64,000 nt of DNA, taken from contig OZ248436.1 of assembly GCA_965234335.1 (NCBI GenBank), positions 1-64,000 on the forward strand, written 5' to 3'. A program made the position numbers and the translations under genes. This document shows, in pieces, positions 7,785-16,502 of this stretch. The notes beneath the pieces are model-generated. The model made no database searches. It saw nothing but the letters and a program-made list of their open reading frames with translations, and had not been told where the DNA came from. Source of the stretch: Leadbetterella lacustris. Its GTDB lineage: Bacteria; Bacteroidota; Bacteroidia; Cytophagales; Spirosomataceae. Every line of letters begins with the position of its first letter. Positions within the stretch are counted from its first letter, which is position 1.

Positions 7785-8390
7785 TTGGAAATTTTCTCCT
7801 TCATAACGATTGGCGGAACCATCGCTTTTGCAGTTTCTGGTGCTTTGGCGGGTATTCGGAAAAACCTCGATATTTTTGGTGTGGCGGTGATAGCCTTTGT
7901 GACTTCATTGGGAGGAGGCACACTACGAGATATTCTTTTGGGGCAATTTCCCGTAAAATGGCTGCTAGATACCAAAATAGTGGTTTTAATCGTCAGCGTG
8001 TCCGTCCTAACGGTGATTTTTAAAAATAGAATTAATAAACTAGACAAAACTTTGGTCTTTTTTGACACGCTTGGTCTTGGTTTTTTTACCATTAAAGGCA
8101 TTCAAGTTGGGGTAGGTGCAGGGCTGAGTTGGCCTTCTTGTATAATTTTGGGAACCATTACGGCCTGTTTTGGCGGGGTAATTAGGGATATTATTTTAAA
8201 CGAAATACCAACGCTCTTCAGAAAAGAAATTTATGCCACTGCTTGTATTTTTGGCGGTTTTCTTTATTTTTTCTTAGAAAATTTTGTTTTTTTAAGAAAC
8301 TACACAGAAATTTTAGTGTTTTCGGTCATCGTCTTAATTAGATTTTTGGCTATCCGATTAAATATTTCACTACCAAATATCAAAGGTTGA
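7785..8390 (+). CDS. TRIC-type cation channel family protein (UPF0126)
   Basis: A 201-residue inner-membrane protein with about seven hydrophobic segments and the duplicated glycine signature of the bacterial TRIC/UPF0126 family: GGGTLRDILLG at 43-53 and GGVIRDIILNEIP at about 128-140. The two three-helix repeats plus a seventh helix match the family length of about 200. Bacterial homologues form trimeric monovalent cation channels, though their physiological role is not settled. Start is TTG at 7785, since the first transmembrane helix begins immediately (FSFITIGGTIAFAVSGALAG). It is followed closely by waaA on the same strand (28-base gap). Confidence 0.9.
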   Translation: MEIFSFITIGGTIAFAVSGALAGIRKNLDIFGVAVIAFVTSLGGGTLRDILLGQFPVKWLLDTKIVVLIVSVSVLTVIFKNRINKLDKTLVFFDTLGLGFFTIKGIQVGVGAGLSWPSCIILGTITACFGGVIRDIILNEIPTLFRKEIYATACIFGGFLYFFLENFVFLRNYTEILVFSVIVLIRFLAIRLNISLPNIKG

Positions 8391-8418
8391 TTTTTGGAAA
8401 ATTTAAACAGCAAACTTT

Positions 8419-9675
8419 TTGAAAATAATTGACACTTTAATTGGTTTTGGATATAATTTATTTATCGTTTCGGTAAGTAAAGTTCTTGGTTTGGTAAAGT
8501 TTTTTGGCCCCAAAGCCAAATTGTTTGTGGCAGGTCAAAGGCAAATCCCTGTTGTTTTAGATGAAATAAAGACTTTCAAAGCCCAGAATCCTGACAAAGA
8601 AATTATATGGTTCCACTGTGCCTCTTTGGGAGAGTTTGAACAAGGAAGGCCGGTAGTGGAGGCATTTAAAAGTCGAAATCCTGAGTTTGGCGTTTTGATT
8701 ACTTTCTTTTCGCCATCGGGCTATGAGATCCGGAAAAACTATCCTTTGGCTGACTTTATTTGCTATTTCCCTATAGATACAAAAGCCAATGCAAAGCGTT
8801 TTGTAGAGCTTGTAAATCCTAAAATCGCCGTTTTTGTAAAGTATGAATTCTGGCCAAATATCATTAAAGCTCTTCAATTAAATGGCACCAAACTTATCGG
8901 TATATCGGTGATTTTAAGAGAAAGTCAAGCTTTCTTTAAGCCTTGGGGAAGGTATTTCAGGGAAGTGCTGTTTTCGTTCGAACATCTTTTTGTGCAAAAT
9001 CAGACTACGGCCCATTTGTTAGAATCTATGGAATACAAAAGATATACCGTGGCCGGAGATACGAGATTCGACAGGGTTTTGGATACTTTATCTAAAATTC
9101 AGCCTATCTCTGGCGTAGCAGATTTTGTTTCAGATAAGCAGGTTTTTGTGGTGGGCAGTGCTTGGGCAGAAGATATGCAAGTGCTGATACCGTTTGCATT
9201 AGAGCATCCAAATATCAAATTCATCATAGCACCTCATGAGTTGCATGAAACCGAAATAAACGCTTGGGCAAAAGAATTGAATGCCCTTAGATTTTCAAAT
9301 TATAAAGGCAATACTCTCCCAGATGTTCAGGTTTTGATTATTGATAGTATCGGACTTCTTTCATCTTTATATCAATATGCCCATTTTGCTTTTGTAGGCG
9401 GGAGTTTCGGAAAAGGCCTCCATAATATCTTGGAAGCAGCCGTTTTTGGTGTTCCCATATTTTTTGGAGATAAGCGTTTTCATAAATTTGAAGAAGCTAA
9501 AGATTTGATTAGCAGAAAAGTGGCCTTCCCATTAAAAGATACAGAATCACTGAACCAAGTTTTTGAAAGTATAGACGCTAAACGACTAACTGAAATAAAA
9601 ACGGCATCAGAAGATTATGTAAATTCACAGTCAGGTGCTACTGACACGATTATAAAATTCATAGCAAAAATCTGA
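8419..9675 (+). CDS. waaA: 3-deoxy-D-manno-octulosonic acid (Kdo) transferase
   Basis: GT30 enzyme that transfers Kdo from CMP-Kdo to lipid IVA at the inner face of the cytoplasmic membrane, an essential step in LPS core synthesis. The 418 residues include an N-terminal membrane anchor and the acceptor-domain signature HCASLGEFEQGRP (about 64-76, Glu being the expected general base). There is a Rossmann half with FVVGSAWAED, and FVGGSFGKGLHNILEA (about 330) for nucleotide-sugar binding. Start TTG 8419. Together with lpxB in this window it shows an LPS-type outer membrane. Confidence 0.95.
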   Translation: MKIIDTLIGFGYNLFIVSVSKVLGLVKFFGPKAKLFVAGQRQIPVVLDEIKTFKAQNPDKEIIWFHCASLGEFEQGRPVVEAFKSRNPEFGVLITFFSPSGYEIRKNYPLADFICYFPIDTKANAKRFVELVNPKIAVFVKYEFWPNIIKALQLNGTKLIGISVILRESQAFFKPWGRYFREVLFSFEHLFVQNQTTAHLLESMEYKRYTVAGDTRFDRVLDTLSKIQPISGVADFVSDKQVFVVGSAWAEDMQVLIPFALEHPNIKFIIAPHELHETEINAWAKELNALRFSNYKGNTLPDVQVLIIDSIGLLSSLYQYAHFAFVGGSFGKGLHNILEAAVFGVPIFFGDKRFHKFEEAKDLISRKVAFPLKDTESLNQVFESIDAKRLTEIKTASEDYVNSQSGATDTIIKFIAKI

Positions 9676-9721
9676 AAGGTTGGGTATTTCTGATTTTGTG
9701 CGTATTTTGGGGGTTTAAACT

Positions 9722-10525
9722 ATGATCTTAATGAATATTTCTATCTTAGGTACAGGCAATATGGCTTGGCACCTAGCCAGGGTTTTTGAAAAACAAGAAA
9801 TCAAAGTAAACGAAATATACGGACGTGAAATAAGCAAAGCCATTCTTTTGGCGGATGATTTGTACGACACCCAGGCCACAGATGAACTTGATTTTTCAGA
9901 AAGTGAATCCGACGTGTTTTTTATTTGTGTTAGTGACGACGCCATCGAAGAAGTTTGCTCTAAAATTATACTTCCTGAAAACTCTATTTTGGTGCATACC
10001 TCGGGCTCTAGACCAATGGAGGTAATCGTGAAAACCCTCGAAATATATCACGATTTGAAAGTGTTCGCAGGCGTTTTTTATCCGATTATGACTTTCTCAA
10101 AAGGCAAAAACATAAGTTTTGAAGAAATACCGATATGCATTGAAGCCGAAAACGAAGAGACACAAAAAAAGTTGGTGGAACTTGGAAATGTTATATCAAA
10201 AGAAATTTACCTTTTAAACTCCCCTGAGCGAGCTGTTTTGCATCTTGGTGCTGTGTTTTCCTGCAACTTTACCAATCACCTTTGGGCACTTTCAAAGGAA
10301 ATTCTCGAAGCCGAAGATTTGGATTTTGAGCTCCTCAAACCGCTGATAGCCGAAACTTTCAAAAAAGCCATGGCTGCCAATCATCCTGCTGATGTACAAA
10401 CCGGCCCGGCCATACGAAGAGACGAAACTGTTCTGCAAAATCAATTGTCATTTTTGGCCGACGATGAAGACCTTGCCAAGGTTTATAAGGCAGTTTCTAA
10501 CAGTATTCAAGATTGGCACACCTGA
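9722..10525 (+). CDS. Rossmann-fold and DUF2520 domain oxidoreductase-like protein
   Basis: A 267-residue protein with an N-terminal NADP-binding fold (ILGTGNMAWHLARVF, about 8-22, GxGxxA type) resembling pyrroline-5-carboxylate or F420-dependent reductases. The C-terminal helical DUF2520 domain includes LHLGAVFSCNFTNHL (about 178-192) and GPAIRRDE (about 234-241). Families with this architecture are conserved but their substrate is not established. ATG codons occur at 9722 and 9731; the second gives MNISILGTG, close to the usual N-terminus, so the true start may be 9731. It lies 46 bases after waaA and may be co-transcribed. Confidence 0.88.
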   Translation: MILMNISILGTGNMAWHLARVFEKQEIKVNEIYGREISKAILLADDLYDTQATDELDFSESESDVFFICVSDDAIEEVCSKIILPENSILVHTSGSRPMEVIVKTLEIYHDLKVFAGVFYPIMTFSKGKNISFEEIPICIEAENEETQKKLVELGNVISKEIYLLNSPERAVLHLGAVFSCNFTNHLWALSKEILEAEDLDFELLKPLIAETFKKAMAANHPADVQTGPAIRRDETVLQNQLSFLADDEDLAKVYKAVSNSIQDWHT

Positions 10526-10876
10526 GTTTTTTTAGTTTTGATTTTAGAGTTGTTTGTTTTGGTACATGCATTTGTATTTTTTTTAAATTACTGAATGGGT
10601 GTATTTTTACATACTGTGTATTAGTCAGTAATAGTCAGAAGATTATGAGGAGGTAAAAGCCTTTGTAAATGAGATAGTTAGAGCAATTGTATAGCTGTGC
10701 CAAACGCCTTTTAATTTATTTAAATAGGCATTCAAATCTAGTTGGACAAAATGGATTTTGTGAAGTAGCAGCGTTTAAATAAATGAGAGAAATATCTATA
10801 TCGAAAAATTAAAAACTGCTATTATTCTGTTTGCTGTTTAAATTAGTTTTTAATTTGTAGTTCAATAAATTTATAG
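10526..10876. other. Intergenic region without recognised gene
   Basis: 351 AT-rich bases between the DUF2520 gene and the orphan parA. No ORF with recognisable content, tRNA or strong hairpin was found. It presumably carries the parA promoter, but no clear TAnnTTTG box stands out close to the parA start. Confidence 0.5.
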
Positions 10877-11662
10877 ATGCTTCCTAAAGTAATTGCTATT
10901 TCAAATCAAAAGGGTGGAGTGGGCAAAACTACCTCTGCCGTGAACATCTCTGCCGGACTGGCTATGCGGGGCTACAAGGTGCTGTTGATTGATACCGACC
11001 ATCAGGCAAGCTGCACGGTGGCGTTTGGGTTGAAGTCTGAGTATGACAACAAGAGCATTTATGCGGCCTTGGTGGGTCTTAGTCCTATTCAAGATTGCAT
11101 TATACGTACTGGTTATCCCAACCTAGACCTAATTCCGTCTACGCCACACTTGGTGGGAGCAGAGATAGAGTTGGTCAATTTTACCGAAAGAGAGTATATT
11201 CTTACCGAAAAATTGGAGCCGATTAAGCCGCTTTACGATTTTATTTTTATTGACTGTCCGCCTTCTTTGGGTATTGTGCCTATCAACAGTCTCATGGCAT
11301 CTGATTCGGTGATTATTCCGCTACAGTGCGAGTATTTTGGTATTGAGGGCTTGGAGCTGATACTGGGTACGCTTAGGATTATTCAAAAAAGACTAAAGCC
11401 CGAACTGTACGTGGAAGGTATACTGCTCACCATGCACGACGAAGACAACGACCTCTCTAATCATATTTTGGGTTTAATGCGTGAAAACTTCAAAGACCAG
11501 GTTTTTGATACTTATATCCCCCGCGATATGGCTTTTATTGACTCCACCGCTGAACAAGTACCTGTTATTTTGTCAAAGAAAAAGTCTATCGGAGCCAATG
11601 CATACGACAGAATGATTTTGGAGTTTTTAGAAAAATATAACCTAAAAAAGAACAAGAGATAA
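10877..11662 (+). CDS. ParA/Soj-family ATPase
   Basis: A 261-residue deviant-Walker ATPase: KGGVGKTT at residues 12-19, the switch region DTDHQASCT, and the Walker B-like FIFIDCPPSLG (about 127-137). These enzymes dimerise on DNA and move ParB-bound DNA or other cargo. No parB or centromere-binding partner follows or precedes, and no parS-like inverted repeat was seen. The DNA looks more G+C-rich than the flanking genes, especially in the first 200 bases. It may be a plasmid- or ICE-derived copy or a cargo-positioning ParA rather than the chromosomal segregation protein. Start ATG 10877. Confidence 0.9.
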   Translation: MLPKVIAISNQKGGVGKTTSAVNISAGLAMRGYKVLLIDTDHQASCTVAFGLKSEYDNKSIYAALVGLSPIQDCIIRTGYPNLDLIPSTPHLVGAEIELVNFTEREYILTEKLEPIKPLYDFIFIDCPPSLGIVPINSLMASDSVIIPLQCEYFGIEGLELILGTLRIIQKRLKPELYVEGILLTMHDEDNDLSNHILGLMRENFKDQVFDTYIPRDMAFIDSTAEQVPVILSKKKSIGANAYDRMILEFLEKYNLKKNKR

Positions 11663-12072
11663 AGTTTTTTTTAGAAGAAAATAGGTAAAATGAGCGTCCT
11701 AATACTAAACCTTTTTTATACGAAAGTTACTGACGATAAGTCGTAAACCAAGTTAGCACCCAAGTCAATTTTTAAATCTATGCCCTGATTTGGGTGTTTT
11801 CAAAATTCCACACAACTGATGTGGAGGAAGGTATTTTTCGAATAAATAAGCAATTTGAAATTTCCAATCGAATCAGAGATGATACCTTTCAAGTTTGTTT
11901 CATCTTAGATATTGGCCTACGCTATCGGCCCAAAGGTGCTTAGTGGTGTTATAACTCATTTTATATAAGTCACTTATCCGAATGTTGTTTTGCAGAAAAT
12001 GATGAAGAGTATAAGTATAAATTTGATAAATATTTTCAAATCGGACGTTTTTTGTCTTAACTTAAAATCGTT
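11663..12072. other. Intergenic region without recognised gene
   Basis: 410 bases between the orphan parA and the convergent glycosyltransferase. There is no recognisable ORF on either strand. Small dyads occur (CCACA...TGTGG near 11806-11823, GGCC...GGCC near 11912-11929), but none is a clear terminator. The flanking orphan parA makes decayed mobile DNA plausible, unproven. Confidence 0.45.
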
Positions 12073-13089
12073 TTAGAGCTGTATATTTCCTTTAGAAACA
12101 TTCTCTAAATAAGCAAAACTACCCTCGAATTTCTTTCTTTCCAGCCAAATAGTCTCACAAAAAGCTTTGTTTCTGATTCTGTTCAGTTCTTTTTGAGTAT
12201 GCGGAGGAGCAGCTATAAACTGAAAAGGGTCTTTTAGCAGAAGTGCAATCTTTTTGCCTAAAAAATTAAACCACCATTTTTTGCGAAAAGTATTCATCAG
12301 ACTACGCTTTCCTTGCGACTCTTCATACATTATCTTGTATGGCAAGGTGAAAACATCTGCTTGCCCAAAGCCTTCGGTCATGCGGGTCAGGCGATCCCAC
12401 GATATGCGATGTGCGGCGGTAAAGTGCTTGAAATGGAGTAGGTTAGAGTAGTATATTTTGTAATCTAGCAAACGTGTAACGTAGCACATTTCGCTATCGG
12501 CTCCTGCCGATTGTTTATTTCCTACTCGGCCCTCCAAAAAAGGCTTCCAGTTAAGTTTAAACAAAGTGTCGTACACATTTTTTCGCAAACTTAGGCCAGC
12601 ACCTGGCACAATGGCGTAGTCTGTAATGTCAGTAAAGTCACCATCATAAAGCTTTCCAATCGCAAAAGCATGTTGATTTTCTGAGAACCAAGCCGGTGGG
12701 TTTTCTTCAAATTCACCTGTTCCGGCACAACCGACTAGTCCAATCTCCGGATTTTGGAAATAGCTATTAATCTTAAATATCCAATCTTCTGCCACCCAGT
12801 TGTCATCATCCACAATACTCAGAATGTTATATTTTGCGGCCAGAATACCTTTTTTTCGGGCATGTGCTTCTCCAATAGTTTCTTCTGTCAAAACATTTAA
12901 GGGTACTATAGGATTTTGATCCCAAATGGCTTTTGCAGTAGCCGAAGTATGGTCTGTGGAGTTGTTATCTACAAGTATTACCTCCCAGGCTATCCTCTCG
13001 GTGTTTTTTTGATTTTGAAGATGCTTAAGTGTAGTTGAAATTACGTTTTCGCTATTGAAACAGGCTATAATTACTGATATACCATTCAT
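12073..13089 (-). CDS. Family 2 glycosyltransferase
   Basis: A GT-A fold inverting glycosyltransferase of about 338 residues. ISVIIACFNSENVI opens the nucleotide-sugar domain, followed by ILVDNNSTDHT and the metal-binding acidic cluster SIVDDDNWVAEDW. The C-terminal part contains GADSEMCYVTRL and basic segments but no clear membrane helix. The longer frame opens at 13119 but would overlap the upstream gene by 29 bases. I choose ATG 13089, one base after that gene's stop, because it places the first beta-strand at the usual distance. It is the last gene of a minus-strand glycan cluster. The donor and acceptor sugars cannot be told from sequence. Confidence 0.9.
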   Translation of the reverse strand: MNGISVIIACFNSENVISTTLKHLQNQKNTERIAWEVILVDNNSTDHTSATAKAIWDQNPIVPLNVLTEETIGEAHARKKGILAAKYNILSIVDDDNWVAEDWIFKINSYFQNPEIGLVGCAGTGEFEENPPAWFSENQHAFAIGKLYDGDFTDITDYAIVPGAGLSLRKNVYDTLFKLNWKPFLEGRVGNKQSAGADSEMCYVTRLLDYKIYYSNLLHFKHFTAAHRISWDRLTRMTEGFGQADVFTLPYKIMYEESQGKRSLMNTFRKKWWFNFLGKKIALLLKDPFQFIAAPPHTQKELNRIRNKAFCETIWLERKKFEGSFAYLENVSKGNIQL

Positions 13090-13090
13090 G

Positions 13091-13969
13091 TTATTTGCCA
13101 AAAAAATTGAAAAAAGCAAAGTATATTCTTACTTCAAAAGGCATTTTTTTAAGCACTTCGGTGTGGTCAATGCCTTCGGTTGAGGACAGTTTTTTAGTCC
13201 AATACAATATCGTTCTTCTCTTTTTCAACCAAGGTATTGGGTTGGTTTTGAATATGTCCAGGGCAATTTTGATACCCTCTATGAACTGTAAACCACTGCG
13301 TTCGGATTTAAATGAAACATTGTTGGCGTGCCTACGGAAGTAATTCAAACGTTTGCCAATTCGTTTGACTTGTACGTCACTCACCAATTGTACCCAGAAT
13401 AGCCAGTCACCTGTATATTTGAATTCATTGATTTGTGAGAAACTAATTTTATTGACCAAGTTTTTCCTGAAAACCGCAGAGCTGGCATTGTAAATAAGAT
13501 TTCCTGCCAAAAAATCGTTTTGTATGAGGTAGTTTCCTTGCCAAAGGTCTTCATTTGCCTCGTGGTCGGGTTCCAATATCTTGGTTCCTTGTTCGTCAAT
13601 CCAAGTGGACGGACAAAAAGCTACGCCAATTTTTGGATGGTTGTCAAGTATTGCGATAAGTTCGGATAAAAATCGTTTGTCTGCAACGTCATCACTTTCG
13701 GCGATCCATATATATTCACCTTGAGCCTTCTGAAGGCCTTTTTCCCATTGTATAAATGTGGAGCCAGAGTTTTGGTCATTTACTACAAATTCTTTTACAC
13801 GAGTGTCATTCAAGAATTTAAGAATTTTTTCCGGGCTTTTATCCGTCGACGCATCGTCAAGAATGATGAGTTCAAAATCGTCAAAGTCTTGATTTAGAAT
13901 ACTTTCAATCCTTTCTTCTATGTAGTCTTGGTGGTTGTAGTTTGGAAGTATGACGGTTACTTTTGGCAT
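13091..13969 (-). CDS. Family 2 glycosyltransferase
   Basis: A 292-residue GT2 enzyme: VTVILPNYNHQDYIEERI at the N-terminus, LIILDDASTDKS (about 34-45) and WIAESDDVADKRFL (about 87-100, DxD-type metal site). The C-terminal YFRRHANNVSFKSER segment is common in GT2 enzymes of O-antigen and capsule loci. It is cotranscribed with the next GT2, whose start follows the stop by one base. FkbM methyltransferase and WbsX genes lie upstream on the same strand, so surface polysaccharide or glycoprotein modification is likely. Confidence 0.92.
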   Translation of the reverse strand: MPKVTVILPNYNHQDYIEERIESILNQDFDDFELIILDDASTDKSPEKILKFLNDTRVKEFVVNDQNSGSTFIQWEKGLQKAQGEYIWIAESDDVADKRFLSELIAILDNHPKIGVAFCPSTWIDEQGTKILEPDHEANEDLWQGNYLIQNDFLAGNLIYNASSAVFRKNLVNKISFSQINEFKYTGDWLFWVQLVSDVQVKRIGKRLNYFRRHANNVSFKSERSGLQFIEGIKIALDIFKTNPIPWLKKRRTILYWTKKLSSTEGIDHTEVLKKMPFEVRIYFAFFNFFGK

Positions 13970-14100
13970 TAATTCTGATTTTTATACTCCTTGTTTTTAT
14001 ATAAAATCAAGAAATAAGAATTTCCGATTTTTAATTACTTACAATAAATATACAATAAAGTTTGATTAAAAAAAGAAATCTTGGCGGCTAAATAAGTATT

Positions 14101-14838
14101 TTACCAACCTTGATTACTTCTTAATGGACTGTTTTCTAGTACAAAACAGATGTCTAGCTGACCCAATGCCTTGTCTGTTGGACGGTTGGCAAAGCCCGCA
14201 AAATCGTAAATAACGTAACCATGTTTTACCATAAAATCAATGATTTCGTGTAACAATGGCTGATTAGGAGAGAATCTAAATAAGGACGCTTCCAATATGA
14301 AAATATCGGTTTTGCCTAGGATGCTTTTTGCTCCTTTAAGTACCTCAATTTCAAATCCTTGAACATCAATTTTGCATATATCTGGAATCGGCATTTGCTT
14401 GCTTTCTATAAGCGAATCTACCGCATAGATGGGGACTTTTCTTTGTTTTTTGCCACTTTCTTCACCCTCAGGAAGCAAAAACGATGAACCTGCAAAATCG
14501 TCCCAAACACTTAGCGTCAATTCTCCATTTTCAGCACCAGCACCTCCTTGAAACCAAGCCCCCTTGTGGTTTTTGAGGAATGTTTCTATGTAGGGTTTCA
14601 TTTCGTCCTGCGGCTCTATCATGTAGTAGGCCGCTTCGGGGAAAATATCAGCAGTCATCTGACTCCAATCGGCCTTGTGAGCTCCTATGTCTAGTATGCT
14701 TTTGACCACCGAACCTCTATTTTTGATTCCTTTCAGAAACAAAATCATATCGCCCGAGATGCTATTTTTGCTCAATACATGGTAGCCAAACCGCTGTGCC
14801 AAGCTTTGCACAAAGTCTTTTATTTTTTTTGCAATCAT
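14101..14838 (-). CDS. FkbM-family methyltransferase
   Basis: A 245-residue SAM-dependent methyltransferase of the FkbM type. The SAM-binding motif I is ILDIGAHKADWS (about 44-55). YYMIEPQDE is the acidic end of strand beta-2, and ICKIDVQGFEIEVLKGA (about 154-170) is the characteristic FkbM signature. Members O-methylate hydroxyls on sugars and polyketides. Here the context of two GT2 enzymes and WbsX suggests sugar methylation in a surface glycan. The start codon overlaps the WbsX stop (4 bases), showing translational coupling. Confidence 0.92.
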   Translation of the reverse strand: MIAKKIKDFVQSLAQRFGYHVLSKNSISGDMILFLKGIKNRGSVVKSILDIGAHKADWSQMTADIFPEAAYYMIEPQDEMKPYIETFLKNHKGAWFQGGAGAENGELTLSVWDDFAGSSFLLPEGEESGKKQRKVPIYAVDSLIESKQMPIPDICKIDVQGFEIEVLKGAKSILGKTDIFILEASLFRFSPNQPLLHEIIDFMVKHGYVIYDFAGFANRPTDKALGQLDICFVLENSPLRSNQGW

Positions 14839-15917
14839 TTATAAATGCTTAAAATGTCTTTAGTTTTTTCTAAAAATGCCCGTTTCCATTTTCTGTCAGG
14901 CTCTAGGTGATTTCCTTCCGCCCATTCGTTCCATGCGTTGATAAACATAAAGTTTTCTTCGTCTGAGTAAACCTCTGCTTTTTCACAAGTATTTTTCAGC
15001 CAGTCAGCATATAATTCTGGAGTGGCATCGGTCATGATAAATGCATTGTTTTTTCTTCTGGCACTGTTGTCCCAGCCCGGTACTACGCAATGAAAGTGTT
15101 TGTTCGTCGGGCAAGTTTTTGCCATCATGCGTTGGGTAACTTCCTTAAAATCAATTTTTCTATAGGTTTTTCCCAACGAAAATTTATTTTTGATTCTATC
15201 CCAAAGATTTGGAACTATCTCCAAGTTTTTCCAATCCGGCTGCCATTCTATGACCACATCAAAACCCAATTCTTCGGCATCAGGTATATAGTGCGAAGAG
15301 GTTTTTATACCACCCAAATAAATATCCTTGAAACCATGCTCTTTTGCTACATTTCGCCAGATTTGAATCGTTTCCTTCAAGTCAGGAATGATGTGGGCAT
15401 TGTAAAAAAGGAAAAATGGTTTTCCATCAATTTTAATATAACGATGATCCTTGAACTCGTTTTCGCAAAGATATTTTGCGTGGGCTATATGATCTTCACT
15501 ATTGTATTTTTGCTCCATCAAAACCTCTTGGTCTTGGCCATCCCAACGTCTCGACCAGTTTTCGTTGGCCCATGCCAACATAAACGGAAAGTCCGGTTTC
15601 TTACTTGCGAGTATCTTATTTATTGGGGTTTCTAAGAGTCTTTTGCCATTGAACCAATAGTGGTAAAAACAAAAGCCAGCAATGTTGTGTTCCTCTGCTA
15701 GATTGGCTTGGTCAATCAAAGTTTGCAGCAAACGCATGTCATAAAAACCCAAATCTCCAGGCAAATGTGGCTGATAATGTCCTTTGAAACTTGGGCGAGC
15801 TTTGGTTACATTGGTCCACTCTGTAAATCCTTTTCCCCACCATTTGTCGTTTTCAGGAAAAGGATGAAACTGGGGTAAAACTACGGCTAGGGCTCTTAAT
15901 TTTTTCTTTGCTGACAC
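14835..15917 (-). CDS. WbsX-like glycoside hydrolase family 99-related protein
   Basis: A 360-residue WbsX-type protein found in O-antigen and exopolysaccharide clusters, related to the GH99 endo-mannosidase fold. Typical motifs are LPQFHPFPEND, WWGKGFTEWTNVT, HLPGDLGFYDMRL, FCFYHYWFNGK, WANENWSRRWDG and, near the end, FINAWNEWAEGNHLEP. It has no signal peptide, so it probably acts in the cytoplasm. Whether it is a hydrolase or a transferase is unsettled in the family. It is the first gene of the glycan operon; a -7 box lies at 15951-15958. A clear paralogue occurs at 30985-32079. Confidence 0.9.
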   Translation of the reverse strand: MSAKKKLRALAVVLPQFHPFPENDKWWGKGFTEWTNVTKARPSFKGHYQPHLPGDLGFYDMRLLQTLIDQANLAEEHNIAGFCFYHYWFNGKRLLETPINKILASKKPDFPFMLAWANENWSRRWDGQDQEVLMEQKYNSEDHIAHAKYLCENEFKDHRYIKIDGKPFFLFYNAHIIPDLKETIQIWRNVAKEHGFKDIYLGGIKTSSHYIPDAEELGFDVVIEWQPDWKNLEIVPNLWDRIKNKFSLGKTYRKIDFKEVTQRMMAKTCPTNKHFHCVVPGWDNSARRKNNAFIMTDATPELYADWLKNTCEKAEVYSDEENFMFINAWNEWAEGNHLEPDRKWKRAFLEKTKDILSIYK

Positions 15918-15950
15918 ACGAAATGGGTTATGCTATCAATATCAAAATAC

Positions 15951-15958
15951 AAATTTAA
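15951..15958 (-). promoter_or_regulatory. -7 box for the WbsX/FkbM/GT2 operon
   Basis: TAAATTTG on the minus strand, 34 bases before the first gene of the glycan cluster. Confidence 0.5.
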
Positions 15959-15993
15959 GACAAATAGCCTTATAACCTTTTGATTTGGTAGAT

Positions 15994-16401
15994 TTAGGAT
16001 TTATTTTTTTCTTGGCAAAGTTCTATCAGCACGCTATTGGTGGTTTTTGGATGTAAAAAACAGACCAGTTTATTGTCTGCCCCGTTTTTAGGCTCTGTAT
16101 TAAGTAGCGTAAAACCTTCGTCCTCTAATCTTTTCATTTCTGCCCAAATATCGGCTACCTCAAAAGCAATATGGTGAATGCCCTCGCCTTTTTTTTCGAT
16201 GAATTTAGCTATTGGACTTTCTGCATTGGTGGCCTCGAGAAGCTCTATTTTGGAGTCTGACAGTTGGAAGAAGGAAGTTTTTACGCCTTCTGATGCGACT
16301 TCTTCCTCCTTGTAATGTACCTTATTAAAAAGTTTGCTAAATATTTCATTAGATGTTTCGAGGCTTTTGACAGCAATACCAATGTGTTCTATTTTTAGCA
16401 T
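15994..16401 (-). CDS. mce: Methylmalonyl-CoA epimerase
   Basis: A vicinal-oxygen-chelate fold enzyme that interconverts (2R)- and (2S)-methylmalonyl-CoA in propionate and odd-chain metabolism. Metal ligands are placed as in the family: His in IEHIGIAVKS, His in GEGIHHIAFEV and Glu in SVLIELCQ. The open frame extends to 16443, but I choose ATG 16401 (MLKIEHIG, 135 residues). A -7 box (TAAATTTG) lies at 16441-16448 on the same strand, which would put the longer start upstream of transcription. It is divergent from mutS, sharing a compact two-way promoter. Confidence 0.93.
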   Translation of the reverse strand: MLKIEHIGIAVKSLETSNEIFSKLFNKVHYKEEEVASEGVKTSFFQLSDSKIELLEATNAESPIAKFIEKKGEGIHHIAFEVADIWAEMKRLEDEGFTLLNTEPKNGADNKLVCFLHPKTTNSVLIELCQEKNKS

Positions 16402-16440
16402 AAAGAGTATTATTTTCGAGGTTTGAGGTCTATTTCCGAA

Positions 16441-16448
16441 CAAATTTA
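16441..16448 (-). promoter_or_regulatory. -7 box for mce
   Basis: TAAATTTG on the minus strand, 39 bases before ATG 16401. Two bases separate it from the oppositely oriented mutS box, so the two promoters are nearly back to back. Confidence 0.6.
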
Positions 16449-16450
16449 TA

Positions 16451-16458
16451 TAATTTTG
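16451..16458 (+). promoter_or_regulatory. -7 box for mutS
   Basis: TAATTTTG on the plus strand, 44 bases before the mutS ATG. Confidence 0.6.
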
Positions 16459-16502
16459 AGGTGAGTAAATCTATCTAGAAGTATTATATTTTGTAAATAA
16501 AC

